Shown: positions 45,047 through 54,200, counted from the first letter of the stretch. The stretch: DNA of 64,000 nt from Paenibacillus peoriae (GCF_022531965.1 NZ_CP092831.1:2198001-2262000), one strand, 5' to 3'. The notes: generated by a model from the letters alone, not told the origin. Made by a program: numbers and translations.

Positions 45047-46315
45047 ATGAAAGCTGAAATAATTGCGGTAGGAACAGAGTTATTGCTCGGACAAATAGTG
45101 AATACAAATGCTCAATATTTGTCACAAGAGTTGGCTACAATTGGAATCGATGTATATTTTCAGACTGTGGTTGGCGATAACATAGATCGGCTTCAGGAAG
45201 CCATAAGAATTGCTCAGAAGCGTGCGGATATTATTTTATTTTCTGGCGGTCTGGGACCGACCCAGGATGATTTGACGAAAGATGCGATAGCGTCTGTATT
45301 GGGGCGAAAATTGCACATAGATCGTCTTGCAATGGACAAGCTAGATCAATTTTTTCGTAACCGTGGGGTAGAAATGACCGAAAATAACCGCCGGCAGGCG
45401 CTTTCTATTGAAGGTGCTACTCCGCTTGAAAATGAGACAGGGCTAGCTGTGGGCGACGCAATTGCACAGGATGGTAAATTTTATGTAGTTTTGCCTGGAC
45501 CTCCTAAGGAACTCAAACCGATGTTTGCAAACCAGGCCAAACCTTGGTTGCTTCAGCAGGCATTGAGCGGTGAGGAAATGCCAATTTATTCAAAAATGCT
45601 AAAATTTGCAGGGATTGGTGAGTCAGCTCTTGAAACCCGTTTGTTAGATCTGATCCAATCCCAGACAGACCCCACGATTGCTCCTTATGCCAAGGAAGGG
45701 GAAGTCACGATCCGTATATCCACCAAGGCGGCCAGCGAAAGTGAAGCATTGATTAAGCTGACGGCTACGGAAGTAGAAATTCAGCAGCGTCTTTCGGAAT
45801 TTATGTATGCAAGCGAAGATGTTACGCTGGAGAAGGTTATCGTAGATCTAATGGCCAATCGCGGACTCACTGTGAGTGCGGCAGAAAGCTGTACAGGTGG
45901 ACTGCTGATGGAACACCTCACTTCTATACCTGGCAGTGCTACTATGTTTCAAGGTGGCATCGTGTGCTATTCCAATGAAATGAAGATGAAATTACTCAAC
46001 GTGCCTTGTGATTATTTAGAGGGGGATCAAGCGCCAGGTGCAGTGAGTAAGGAAGTGGCCCTTGTGCTTGCAGAGCAGGCGAGAATGATCATGGACAGCG
46101 ATTTTGGACTTTCAGTTACTGGTGTAGCCGGACCTGGGTATTCCGAACGTAAGCCAGTCGGTCTAGTGTATATTGGCATTGCTGAACGCGACAAGGAAAC
46201 GGAAGTACATGAACTGAGACTGAGTGGTAACCGCGAAACAATCCGACTGCGATCAGTCAAAGCGATTCTGTACAGATTGTGGCGCAGGCTGGTAGAGAAC
46301 GAGAAACTCTCTTAA
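45047..46315 (+). CDS. cinA: CinA: competence/damage-inducible protein with nicotinamide-nucleotide amidase domain
   Basis: Two-domain protein: N-terminal MoCF-type domain (~1-170; AEIIAVGTELLLGQIVNTNA, FSGGLGPTQDDLTKD) and C-terminal CinA/PncC domain (~260-422; SAAESCTGGLLMEHLTSIPGS in part, SVTGVAGPG) that deamidates nicotinamide mononucleotide in homologues, linking it to NAD recycling. The ATG 45047 with AGGAGGAA upstream is preferred over an open frame back to 44993, giving 422 residues. cinA-recA adjacency is conserved. Confidence 0.95.
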   Translation: MKAEIIAVGTELLLGQIVNTNAQYLSQELATIGIDVYFQTVVGDNIDRLQEAIRIAQKRADIILFSGGLGPTQDDLTKDAIASVLGRKLHIDRLAMDKLDQFFRNRGVEMTENNRRQALSIEGATPLENETGLAVGDAIAQDGKFYVVLPGPPKELKPMFANQAKPWLLQQALSGEEMPIYSKMLKFAGIGESALETRLLDLIQSQTDPTIAPYAKEGEVTIRISTKAASESEALIKLTATEVEIQQRLSEFMYASEDVTLEKVIVDLMANRGLTVSAAESCTGGLLMEHLTSIPGSATMFQGGIVCYSNEMKMKLLNVPCDYLEGDQAPGAVSKEVALVLAEQARMIMDSDFGLSVTGVAGPGYSERKPVGLVYIGIAERDKETEVHELRLSGNRETIRLRSVKAILYRLWRRLVENEKLS

Positions 46316-46383
46316 TCATCTATGTACAGTGTGGGTCGTAGAGTTGTTTTAGATAGATATTCATGATATAATCACCTTATCGG

Positions 46384-46423
46384 AAGAACCGTTGCAAAGC
46401 CTTTTGCCAGCGGTTCTTTTTTT
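46384..46423 (+). terminator. cinA terminator
   Basis: AAGAACCGTTG (46384-46394) pairs with CAGCGGTTCTT (46408-46418), one wobble, followed by T to 46423. It separates cinA from recA. Confidence 0.9.
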
Positions 46424-46473
46424 GTTTTAAGAGACAGGTGTAATTACAGAAGAGAGCTGTGTGAATAAAAAAA

Positions 46474-46525
46474 CGAATGTATGTTCGAAAAAATGCTTGG
46501 CAAGCGTGTCAAAACAAGGTATTAT
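46474..46525 (+). promoter_or_regulatory. recA promoter with LexA (SOS) box
   Basis: CGAATGTATGTTCG (46474-46487) matches the Gram-positive LexA box CGAACnnnnGTTCG with one change in the left arm. Ten bases further TTGGCA (46497-46502), a 17-base spacer and TATTAT (46520-46525) form the promoter. LexA bound just upstream of -35 would repress recA until DNA damage. Confidence 0.85.
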
Positions 46526-46556
46526 TAAAGTACAAACAATGAAGGATGTGAGTTTA

Positions 46557-47618
46557 TTGTCAGATCGTCGTGCTGCGCTGGATATGGCGCTCCGTCAAAT
46601 AGAAAAGCAATTTGGTAAAGGTTCCATTATGAAGTTGGGTGAGTCTACCCACATGCAAGTGGAAACGATCCCCAGTGGTTCGATTGCTTTGGATATTGCG
46701 TTAGGAACGGGCGGCTTTCCAAGAGGCCGGGTTATTGAAATATACGGACCGGAATCATCCGGTAAAACGACAGTAGCTCTTCACGCTATCGCAGAGGTGC
46801 AAAAAACAGGCGGACAAGCCGCCTTTATCGACGCCGAGCATGCGCTTGATCCGTCGTATGCAAGCAAGCTGGGTGTCAATATTGATGAGTTGTTACTATC
46901 GCAACCAGATACAGGAGAGCAGGCGCTTGAGATTGCCGAAGCCCTTGTACGTAGTGGAGCAGTAGACATTGTAGTTGTTGACTCCGTAGCGGCACTTGTG
47001 CCGAAGGCAGAGATTGAAGGCGAAATGGGAGATTCCCATGTCGGTCTTCAAGCACGTCTGATGTCGCAGGCATTGCGTAAGCTGTCTGGAGCCATTAACA
47101 AATCGAAAACTATTGCTATTTTTATTAACCAGCTACGTGAAAAAGTAGGTGTTATGTTCGGTAACCCTGAAACAACACCAGGTGGACGTGCCTTGAAGTT
47201 TTACTCTACGGTACGTTTGGATGTTCGTCGTATTGAAAGTTTGAAAATGGGTAACGACATTGTGGGTAACCGCACACGTATTAAAGTCGTGAAGAATAAA
47301 GTTGCCCCTCCATTCCGTCAGGCTGAAGTGGACATTATGTACGGTGAGGGCATTTCCAAAGAAGGTAGCTTGATCGATATCGGTACGGAGCATGACATTG
47401 TCGACAAGAGTGGAGCTTGGTATTCCTACGAAGGTGAGCGCCTTGGTCAGGGACGTGAGAATGCGAAGCAATTTTTGAAGGAAAATCCGAACATTGCTAG
47501 TACGATCGAGCAAAAAATTCGGGTGGCAAGCAATTTGATTACGACGGTTGCTCCGCCTACAGAAGAAGAGTTGGCACAGCAAGCCAAGGAAGAACAGGAA
47601 TTGTTGGAGCTTGAATAA
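46557..47618 (+). CDS. recA: Recombinase RecA
   Basis: Strand-exchange ATPase for homologous recombination and SOS induction. Starts at TTG 46557 (AAGGATGTGAG upstream), giving [20 protein letters not shown] and 353 residues; the frame is open back to 46461 but that part lies over the promoter. Walker [10 protein letters not shown] near residue 66-74, [23 protein letters not shown] and the DNA-binding loops are intact. Preceded by a LexA box and followed by a strong terminator. Confidence 0.98.
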   Translation: MSDRRAALDMALRQIEKQFGKGSIMKLGESTHMQVETIPSGSIALDIALGTGGFPRGRVIEIYGPESSGKTTVALHAIAEVQKTGGQAAFIDAEHALDPSYASKLGVNIDELLLSQPDTGEQALEIAEALVRSGAVDIVVVDSVAALVPKAEIEGEMGDSHVGLQARLMSQALRKLSGAINKSKTIAIFINQLREKVGVMFGNPETTPGGRALKFYSTVRLDVRRIESLKMGNDIVGNRTRIKVVKNKVAPPFRQAEVDIMYGEGISKEGSLIDIGTEHDIVDKSGAWYSYEGERLGQGRENAKQFLKENPNIASTIEQKIRVASNLITTVAPPTEEELAQQAKEEQELLELE

Positions 47619-47689
47619 AGCTTGGTGAATCCTGATTTGTGAACTGGAGCCAGGGTTATGGCACAATCCGGTTGAATAGCATGATTCTG

Positions 47690-47720
47690 ATGCCCTGCAC
47701 AGTTGTGCAGGGCATTTTTG
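47690..47720 (+). terminator. recA terminator
   Basis: ATGCCCTGCAC (47690-47700) and GTGCAGGGCAT (47705-47715) form a perfect 11-bp hairpin with an AGTT loop, followed by T5. Confidence 0.95.
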
Positions 47721-47813
47721 CATCAATTAAAGCTGCTTTGTCAGCGGAATCTAACTTTTGCGTAGCAGTTGTCCAAAGACTGCTTTCGTGAATTTCAAAG
47801 TGAGGGAAACATA

Positions 47814-48563
47814 TTGCAGTTGGACGATGAAGATGAATATTCTGCGGAAGCAAATAAGCAACAAGAGATTTCTCTTTTTCCGGATCATGAGGAATTGATG
47901 ATTACTAGGGTAGAGCAGGGACAGGGACGCAAACGTGGACGCTATATCATTCATTTTGGCCCGTATTCATTGTCTGTATTAGAAGATGTAATGATCAAGT
48001 ACAATATGTTCAAAGGAACGTCATTCGTCAAAAAAGAACTGGAAGATATTGTTCTGGCAGATGAAAAGCAACAGGCCTATGTACTCGCGCTTCGATATTT
48101 GGGGCGAAAGCCTCGCACACGTCAGGAAATTGCCCAGCGTTTGGTGCAAAAAGAACTGGATCAGTCTGTTATTGACGAAGTAATGGTCCGACTGGAAAGG
48201 GAGCAACTCGTGGATGATGATTTGTACGCCCGCCAATGGGCAAGGCAGCGTATAACTAGCCAACGTAAGGGGAAGATGTGGGTTAGGCAAGAACTCCGTC
48301 AGAAAGGCATCTCTAAAGCCTCTATTGGGGAAGCGTTAGGTGAAATCACCGATAATGAGGAGTGGGAGAGTGCTTTGACGATCGGACGTAAGAAATGGAA
48401 TCAGGTACGTGGTGATATAACGGAGAAAAAAAGGAAAACCTACCCTTTTCTCATGAGACGCGGATATTCGGGGGATATGACACGCCGAGTGGTCAATCAT
48501 CTCACTGCGGCCGAGCATGACGCTGCTTCAGATGACGAGGAATTGTTGCAGTGGGAGGAATAA
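47814..48563 (+). CDS. recX: Regulatory protein RecX
   Basis: RecX limits RecA filament growth. The 249-residue protein shows the three-helix tandem repeats of the family: ALRYLGRKPRTRQEIAQRL, VMVRLEREQLVDDDLYARQW, and LRQKGISKASIGEAL. I choose the TTG at 47814, seven bases after GTGAGGG; a TTG at 47769 would add 15 residues without a ribosome site. It is behind recA but beyond the recA terminator, so it needs read-through or its own promoter. Confidence 0.92.
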   Translation: MQLDDEDEYSAEANKQQEISLFPDHEELMITRVEQGQGRKRGRYIIHFGPYSLSVLEDVMIKYNMFKGTSFVKKELEDIVLADEKQQAYVLALRYLGRKPRTRQEIAQRLVQKELDQSVIDEVMVRLEREQLVDDDLYARQWARQRITSQRKGKMWVRQELRQKGISKASIGEALGEITDNEEWESALTIGRKKWNQVRGDITEKKRKTYPFLMRRGYSGDMTRRVVNHLTAAEHDAASDDEELLQWEE

Positions 48564-48663
48564 TTGCCAAACGGCTGCTGAACCTTGGGCTAGTATGAAC
48601 GGATAGGATGAGCTAGTTATTACATGGAAAGCTGCATGGTACTCTACTAATGTTTGCATTCCC

Positions 48664-48693
48664 TTGACAATGCCATTTGTCAAATAATAAAAT
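48664..48693 (+). promoter_or_regulatory. rny promoter with a dyad over the -35
   Basis: TTGACA (48664-48669), 18-base spacer, TAAAAT (48688-48693). TTGACAA (48664-48670) and TTGTCAA (48677-48683) are perfect inverted repeats six bases apart, so a repressor or activator could bind across the -35. It lies ~245 bases upstream of rny. Confidence 0.65.
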
Positions 48694-48696
48694 ATA

Positions 48697-48937
48697 TATG
48701 AAACGATACTTGTGGAACGCCCTTTTTCCTTCCAAAAAAGCGGAATCCACCGGTGAGTTCTCATCGCCAAATAACAAGTGATGCCGCTATGCCAGGCGGA
48801 ATTGTACATGTGAAAGCATGTGCATATGAAATGAAACGACCTTGTGTCGTTATCTTAGTTTGACGATCAAAGTAAATGTGACAATTGCAAAAAGTCCCAA
48901 GGAATGCCTTGGAGGAACCAACGGGGAGGTGAACAGT
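48697..48937 (+). other. Long structured leader of rny
   Basis: Part of the 374-base gap between recX and rny; no gene is visible. Hairpins: AACGAC/GTCGTT (48835-48851) and CCAAGG-AATG-CCTTGG (48897-48912), the latter just ahead of the ribosome site GGGGAGGTGA (48923-48932); further short inverted repeats lie in 48770-48830. Confidence 0.45.
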
Positions 48938-50482
48938 ATGATGACTGCGATCTGGTTCGTTCTCGTTGCTGTAGCCGCGTTATTCTTTGGGTTCGGGATT
49001 GGTTATTTTATTCGCAAATCTATTGCAGAAGCTAAGATCTCCAGTGCGGAAGAAGCTGCCGCGCAAATCGTGGAGAACGCGAAAAAAGAGGCAGAAGCGC
49101 TGAAGAAGGAAACGGTATTGGAAGCGAAAGATGAAATTCACCGCATCCGTGCCGAAGCTGAAAAAGAAACTCGTGAACGTCGCAATGAAATTCAACGACA
49201 GGAACGAAGATTGCTGCAAAAAGAAGAATCGCTGGATAAAAAATTGGAATCGCTGGAACGCAAAGAAGAACAGGTGGCCAACAAAGAGAAACGAATCGAT
49301 GAAACCCAGCAGCAAATTGATTTGATTTACAAGAGTCAGGTAACTGAGTTGGAGCGTATTTCCAATCTGACGATGGAGGATGCAAGAAGTATTATTCTGA
49401 CCAACGTAGAGCAGGAAGTTCGTCATGAAACAGCTCAGATGATTAAAGAAATTGAACAGCAGGCCAAAGAAGAAGCGGACAAAAAGTCTCGTGAAATCAT
49501 CACACTGGCCATCCAACGCTGTGCGGCAGATCATGTAGCAGAAACGACGGTTTCTGTCGTCACATTGCCGAACGAAGAAATGAAAGGCCGGATTATCGGG
49601 CGCGAAGGCCGTAATATCCGTGCACTTGAAACCCTTACAGGAATTGACCTCATTATTGATGATACGCCGGAAGCTGTTATTTTGTCCGGATTTGATCCGA
49701 TTCGTAGAGAGATTGCGCGTACTGCGCTTGAAAAGCTCGTAGCGGACGGACGGATACATCCGGCTCGTATTGAAGAGATGGTGGAAAAATCCCGTAAAGA
49801 GGTGGACGAACGAATCCGTGAATATGGTGAGCAGGCCACCTTTGAGGTGGGCGTGCATAGCTTACATCCGGATTTGATCAAGATCTTGGGACGTCTTAAG
49901 TTCCGTACGAGTTACGGACAGAACGTATTAAAGCACTCGATGGAAGTTGCATACTTGACAGGTCTAATGGCCGGGGAACTGGGCGAAGACGTTGTACTGG
50001 CAAGACGGGCAGGATTGCTGCATGACATCGGGAAGGCGCTGGATCACGAAGTGGAAGGATCGCACGTTGAAATTGGCGTGGAACTGGCGAAGAAGTACAA
50101 GGAACACCCGGTCGTCATCAACAGCATTGCTTCACATCACGGCGACTGCGAAGCGACTTCAGTGATCGCCATGCTGGTTGGGGCGGCAGATGCTCTATCA
50201 GCAGCAAGACCGGGAGCGCGGCGTGAAACGCTAGAGACGTACATCCGTCGTCTTGAGAAGCTGGAACGCATCTCCGAATCTTTTGAAGGCGTTGAAAAAT
50301 CATACGCGATTCAAGCCGGACGCGAAGTTCGTGTCATGGTACAGCCAGAGAAAATTGATGATGCGGAAGCATTCCGACTGGCCCGCGATATTACGAAAAC
50401 GATTGAGAATGAACTGGACTATCCGGGACATATCAAAGTTACTGTTATTCGCGAGACCCGTGCGGTAGAATACGCAAAATAA
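48938..50482 (+). CDS. rny: Ribonuclease Y
   Basis: Membrane-anchored endoribonuclease that starts bulk mRNA decay. The 514 residues comprise an N-terminal membrane helix (~3-25), a long coiled coil (~30-200) of Glu/Lys/Arg-rich heptads, a KH domain (~210-270; [19 protein letters not shown]) and the HD hydrolase domain (~330-430; [17 protein letters not shown]). ATG 48938 (ATG 48941 is also possible) with GGGGAGGTGA. It is the RNA-decay partner of PNPase and RNase J in this same window. Confidence 0.97.
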   Translation: MMTAIWFVLVAVAALFFGFGIGYFIRKSIAEAKISSAEEAAAQIVENAKKEAEALKKETVLEAKDEIHRIRAEAEKETRERRNEIQRQERRLLQKEESLDKKLESLERKEEQVANKEKRIDETQQQIDLIYKSQVTELERISNLTMEDARSIILTNVEQEVRHETAQMIKEIEQQAKEEADKKSREIITLAIQRCAADHVAETTVSVVTLPNEEMKGRIIGREGRNIRALETLTGIDLIIDDTPEAVILSGFDPIRREIARTALEKLVADGRIHPARIEEMVEKSRKEVDERIREYGEQATFEVGVHSLHPDLIKILGRLKFRTSYGQNVLKHSMEVAYLTGLMAGELGEDVVLARRAGLLHDIGKALDHEVEGSHVEIGVELAKKYKEHPVVINSIASHHGDCEATSVIAMLVGAADALSAARPGARRETLETYIRRLEKLERISESFEGVEKSYAIQAGREVRVMVQPEKIDDAEAFRLARDITKTIENELDYPGHIKVTVIRETRAVEYAK

Positions 50483-50492
50483 AAGCATTTCA

Positions 50493-50529
50493 ATGAAAAG
50501 TGGCCACTGTTTGTAGGGCCACTTTTCAT
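50493..50529 (+). terminator. Hairpin between rny and ymdB
   Basis: ATGAAAAGTGGCC (50493-50505) is perfectly complementary to GGCCACTTTTCAT (50517-50529). Only TTATG follows, so it may be a partial terminator or mRNA-protecting stem. Confidence 0.65.
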
Positions 50530-50559
50530 TTATGTAAGGCAGACTAGGGAGGGCTTTCT

Positions 50560-51354
50560 ATCAACGTATTATTTATTGGAGACATCGTCGGCAGTGTAGG
50601 CAGAAAGGCACTGAGGGAAAATCTTCCTTCGCTCAAATCAAAATACAATCCGCATGTTATTATCGTGAACGGAGAAAATGCAGCTTCGGGAAGAGGCATA
50701 ACCCCTGCTATCGCCAGAGAGTTTTTTGATTGGGGCGTCCATGGGATTACGATGGGAAATCATACTTGGGACAATAAGGAAATATTTGATTTTATAGATG
50801 ATGAGCCACGGATCATTCGCCCGGCTAACTTTCCACCAGGAACACCGGGCCGAGGTTATACCGTTGTAAAGGGTGGAGGTAAGGAGCTGGCTATTGTTAA
50901 TCTGCAAGGTAGAACCTTTTTGCCAGCTATTGACGATCCATTCCGTGCAGCAGATGAAATTGTCGATGAGTTGCGCAAAAAACATAAACATATCCTAGTT
51001 GATTTTCACGCCGAAGCAACCTCGGAAAAAATCGCTATGGGTTGGCATTTGGATGGACGTGCTTCAATCGTGGTAGGTACGCACACACATGTACAGAGCA
51101 ATGACGATACAATTTTGCCACAAGGAACTGCGTATCAGACAGATGCGGGAATGGTAGGTCCTTATGAGGGAGTGCTTGGAATGCAGAAAGAGGCTGTGTT
51201 ACAGAAATTCCAGACCCAGCTTCCGGTGCGTTTTCAAGTGGACATGGGCAAATGGCATTTCCATGCCATCAGCGTAGAGCTGAATGATAACGATGGAAAA
51301 GCCCGCAAAATTCAGAAAATCAGACTCAAAGAAGATGAATGGCGGATGGATTAA
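50560..51354 (+). CDS. ymdB: YmdB-type metallophosphoesterase (2',3'-cAMP phosphodiesterase family)
   Basis: Phosphodiesterase family influencing the switch between motility and biofilm in B. subtilis. Reading from an ATC codon at 50560, six bases after GGGAGGG, gives 264 residues, the same length as I recall for B. subtilis YmdB, and metal ligands in identical register: D8 (FIGD), E39-N40 (NGEN), N67-H68 (GNHTWD), later DFHAEATSE and GTHTHVQ. No ATG, GTG or TTG precedes the essential N-terminal strand (a TAG closes the frame at 50545-50547). The first ATG (50665) would remove D8. It therefore appears to use a rare start codon, or the base is a mutation or sequencing error. Confidence 0.88.
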   Translation: MNVLFIGDIVGSVGRKALRENLPSLKSKYNPHVIIVNGENAASGRGITPAIAREFFDWGVHGITMGNHTWDNKEIFDFIDDEPRIIRPANFPPGTPGRGYTVVKGGGKELAIVNLQGRTFLPAIDDPFRAADEIVDELRKKHKHILVDFHAEATSEKIAMGWHLDGRASIVVGTHTHVQSNDDTILPQGTAYQTDAGMVGPYEGVLGMQKEAVLQKFQTQLPVRFQVDMGKWHFHAISVELNDNDGKARKIQKIRLKEDEWRMD

Positions 51355-51404
51355 CTTTTTTGTAAGCTGCTTAAGGAAAGAATAAGGAAAACTGTCACCA
51401 AAAA

Positions 51405-51433
51405 GCAGGAATTTTTTGCTGACCCTCGAATAA
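51405..51433 (+). promoter_or_regulatory. Sigma-H-type promoter of spoVS
   Basis: AGGA followed by ATT (51407-51413) and GAAT (51428-51431), 17 bases apart, fit the sigma-H pattern AGGAnnT / GAAT. B. subtilis spoVS is a sigma-H gene. About 50 bases before the ATG. Confidence 0.55.
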
Positions 51434-51483
51434 CATCTAATAGTGGAATCAAACCATCATCATTCCCAGGGGAGGTACTTACT

Positions 51484-51744
51484 ATGGATGTATTAAAAGT
51501 ATCAGCAAAATCCAATCCTAATTCAGTTGCAGGCGCACTCGCAGGAGTACTGCGTGAACGCGGAAATGCAGAATTACAGGCGATTGGAGCGGGTGCACTA
51601 AACCAAGCCATTAAAGCGGTAGCCATTGCCCGGGGATTTGTCGCACCAAGCGGAGTGGATTTGATTTGTATTCCTGCTTTTACAGACATTGTTATTGATG
51701 GAGAAGATCGGACTGCGATCAAATTGATTGTAGAGCCAAGATAA
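51484..51744 (+). CDS. spoVS: Stage V sporulation protein S
   Basis: Small Alba-like protein needed for normal sporulation progress. The 86-residue sequence is the near-invariant family form: MDVLKVSAKSNPNSVAGALAG (shortened), GNAELQAIGAGALNQA, and IPAFTDIVIDGEDRTAI. ATG at 51484 behind AGGGGAGG. Flanked by a sigma-H-type promoter and a terminator, so monocistronic. Confidence 0.97.
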   Translation: MDVLKVSAKSNPNSVAGALAGVLRERGNAELQAIGAGALNQAIKAVAIARGFVAPSGVDLICIPAFTDIVIDGEDRTAIKLIVEPR

Positions 51745-51762
51745 TAAATGTAAGTTGCCTGA

Positions 51763-51793
51763 GCCTGTTTACGATTTGTAAACGGGCTTTTTT
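51763..51793 (+). terminator. spoVS terminator
   Basis: GCCTGTTTAC (51763-51772) pairs with GTAAACGGGC (51778-51787), one wobble, followed by T6. Confidence 0.95.
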
Positions 51794-51866
51794 GCATTGT
51801 GAGTCTGTTACTATGATTTTTAAAATAAATTTGTGGTGCTTCAATCTATAAATGGAGGTAAGATGC

Positions 51867-52934
51867 ATGAATGATAAGCTAAAAGTGAATTGGCCAGTTG
51901 TTGACTTTCATTGTGATGTGTTATGTAAAATGCAGCTCGATGCGCAGATCGATTTCAGTCATCCATCGCTTGATGTCACAAAAGAACGTTTGCTAGAAGG
52001 TAACGTGCAGTTGCAAACGTTTGCTATATATATTTCACAGGTATTAGGCACACCAAGATTTGAGCATGTGGTACGTCAAATTGAGCTGTTCAGGCAGCAT
52101 GTTACCTCTATCTCCGGTGGGTTGAGACCATTGCTGTGGAAGGAAGACTTGGCAATGTGGAAAAATGCGTCCGCAGTGCATCAGGAAGAGCAAGTAAAGC
52201 AGGCAGGAGAAGAGAAGCGCACGGAAAAGATAACGTATTTGGATGGTAATGGGACGGATCATATATGGGCACCTTGGGCTTTGCTCTCACTGGAGGGGGT
52301 AGATGCGCTGGAAGGGAACCCTTTTTATGCAGAATTATGCTATGCCATGGGAATACGATTGATTGGGCTGACATGGAATTATGCGAACTGGGCAGCTGAC
52401 GGCATTATGGAACATAGAGGTGGCGGGCTGACTAGCAAGGGGCGCGATTTGGTCAATCGCTGTAATGACCTGGGACTGCTGTTAGATGTGTCGCATCTGT
52501 CCGTACAGGGCTTCTGGGAGGTGCTGGAGGAGGCTACTCTACCGCCCATCGCCTCGCATTCGAATGTCTTTGCGAGATGTGCTCATCCTCGTAATCTGCG
52601 GGATGAACAGATTCGTGCACTGATCGCCCGTAACGGACGGATTGGTTTGACCTTCGTCACCATGTTTCTCAAAGAGCAGGATACAGTAACTGCTGAGGAT
52701 CTGCTACCGCATATTGAGCATATTTGTTCATTAGGGGGCGAAAGGCATTTGATGTTTGGCTCTGATTTTGACGGTATCGAGCACCATGTGCAAGGCTTGG
52801 AACACTCGGGGAAATATCCGGCTTTTGCAGAACTGCTGCTGAAGCATTACCCTGAGGAGCTAGTCAAAGGATGGCTGGGAGGTCATGCCCTGGAATACCT
52901 GCAAACGAATCTGCCTTCTAAAATGTCTTCTTAA
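51867..52934 (+). CDS. M19 family membrane-type dipeptidase
   Basis: Zinc dipeptidase of the renal-dipeptidase family, 355 residues. N-terminal HxD zinc motif in VVDFHCDVL, the bridging Glu region LSLEGVDALEGNPF, DVSHLS, and the His ligands in IASHSNVFARCAHPRNLRDEQI (in part ASHSNVF, HPRNLRD); FGSDFDG closes the site. ATG 51867 follows GGAGGT. It replaces the tdh-kbl pair found after spoVS in B. subtilis. Likely hydrolyses dipeptides, possibly with D-residues; the natural substrate is unknown. Confidence 0.9.
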   Translation: MNDKLKVNWPVVDFHCDVLCKMQLDAQIDFSHPSLDVTKERLLEGNVQLQTFAIYISQVLGTPRFEHVVRQIELFRQHVTSISGGLRPLLWKEDLAMWKNASAVHQEEQVKQAGEEKRTEKITYLDGNGTDHIWAPWALLSLEGVDALEGNPFYAELCYAMGIRLIGLTWNYANWAADGIMEHRGGGLTSKGRDLVNRCNDLGLLLDVSHLSVQGFWEVLEEATLPPIASHSNVFARCAHPRNLRDEQIRALIARNGRIGLTFVTMFLKEQDTVTAEDLLPHIEHICSLGGERHLMFGSDFDGIEHHVQGLEHSGKYPAFAELLLKHYPEELVKGWLGGHALEYLQTNLPSKMSS

Positions 52935-52971
52935 ATAGCTATTTAAGGGGATGTTTTGGCTGCGAACACTC

Positions 52972-53001
52972 TTGACAAAGCGAGAACGATTACGAAATAA
53001 T
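52972..53001 (+). promoter_or_regulatory. Sigma-A promoter of the LtrA-like gene
   Basis: TTGACA (52972-52977), 18-base spacer, AATAAT (52996-53001). It lies ~60 bases upstream of the gene. Confidence 0.6.
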
Positions 53002-53063
53002 GAGAAGTATCTTAGATTTTAAATAATATTTGCAGAAATACGGCAGACAATGGAGCGAGACTG

Positions 53064-54200
53064 ATGGTGCACCATGCTGCACCGCTATACCAGAGGGGGC
53101 TCCATTACACAATGTTAATAAAAAAGGTTACCTGGCTTGAACTCTTTTATGACTTACTATTCGTAGCTGCTGTCTCTAAGGCCACTCATGTTTTACTACA
53201 TGTTGAGCATGGTAGTATCTCGTGGGAACATATGGAGAAGTTCATTATGATTTTTATCCCGATATGGTGGGCTTGGGTGGGGCAAACTGTCTACAACAAC
53301 CGTTTTGGTCAAGACAGTATAACGCATCGAATCTTTATGATCCTGCAATTGTTTTTCGTGTTAATCATGACTGCCAGTTTGAATATAGATTTTGATGCGT
53401 ATTATGTATCTTTTTTTGTTGGCTATATTGGGTTAAGAGGTTTAACTGTCGTTCAATATTTACTTTCGGCGCCCAAAGAAACGGCTCATAAACAGGAAAC
53501 AGCTCGTTTTTTCGGAACCTATTTTTGGATTGGAATAGTCATCTCTAGTTTCTCCCTTTTCTTTGACTCTTGGGTTCGATATTTGATTTTATATACCGGT
53601 ATAGCTGTTGATATCCTCGTTCCTTTGATTGGTCGTAAAAAGTTGGTGATCACACCAATCCATACGGAGCATCTTTTAGAACGATTTGCACAGTTCACCT
53701 TAATTCTGCTTGGCGAATCTGTGATAAGTATGCTTTCTGTTTTACAATCCGATCATTTTACGGTTTCTTCCGTTGTATTTGCCGCTTTGGCTTTTATATT
53801 AGTCATCGCAATCTGGTGGCAATATTTTGAGAATATGGAGAAGCGCGTAGATAAATCAAAACAATCAGCAGGACAGACTATTATTTATGGTCATTTGTTT
53901 ATTTATCTTTCCCTTAGCATGCTAGCTGCTTCGATTCAGCTCTTGTTTTTGGGACAAGTAGACTATATCTTTGTGCTTTGCTTTACCTTTGCTTCTGTTT
54001 TTATTTACTTTTTGTCGGTTTTACTGGTATTTCATCAGTACAGATTAAGTCATCTTAAACCCCGTCTCAGAGTCATTTTTTTCTTAACTGGAATACTCTG
54101 TGTCCTGTTTATCCTTAATATATTTATTGTCGTCCCCCCTCATCTCATTGTAGCTGAAATCATGCTTTTCTTTCTCCTGTTCGCTAAAACGACGATTTGA
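53064..54200 (+). CDS. LtrA family (low temperature requirement A-like) membrane protein
   Basis: Multi-spanning membrane protein of unknown function, 378 residues with about ten hydrophobic helices. The family hallmark is the N-terminal VTWLELFYDLLFVAA followed by WWAWVGQTVYNNRF, and HLLERFAQFTLILLGESVIS in the middle. Start at ATG 53064 (GGAGCGAG upstream) or at ATG 53112 (AGAGGGGG upstream), which begins right at the conserved MLIKKVTWLELFYD; the first 16 residues do not look conserved. The gene is visibly AT-richer than its neighbours, and the locus differs from B. subtilis, so acquisition by transfer is possible. Confidence 0.85.
   Translation: MVHHAAPLYQRGLHYTMLIKKVTWLELFYDLLFVAAVSKATHVLLHVEHGSISWEHMEKFIMIFIPIWWAWVGQTVYNNRFGQDSITHRIFMILQLFFVLIMTASLNIDFDAYYVSFFVGYIGLRGLTVVQYLLSAPKETAHKQETARFFGTYFWIGIVISSFSLFFDSWVRYLILYTGIAVDILVPLIGRKKLVITPIHTEHLLERFAQFTLILLGESVISMLSVLQSDHFTVSSVVFAALAFILVIAIWWQYFENMEKRVDKSKQSAGQTIIYGHLFIYLSLSMLAASIQLLFLGQVDYIFVLCFTFASVFIYFLSVLLVFHQYRLSHLKPRLRVIFFLTGILCVLFILNIFIVVPPHLIVAEIMLFFLLFAKTTI

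Noticed and set aside
46461..46556. Upstream N-terminal extension of RecA
   Set aside because: This part overlaps the LexA box and promoter, and family alignment begins at the TTG at 46557.
48980..49858. Antisense open frame (292 codons) opposite rny
   Set aside because: Phe/Leu-rich mirror of the Glu/Lys-rich coiled-coil coding region; a typical reverse-complement artefact of heptad codons.
52978..53010. Fur- or Zur-like site before the LtrA-like gene
   Set aside because: Only scattered matches to GATAATGATAATC-type or TCGTAATnATTACGA-type boxes; no dyad of adequate quality.
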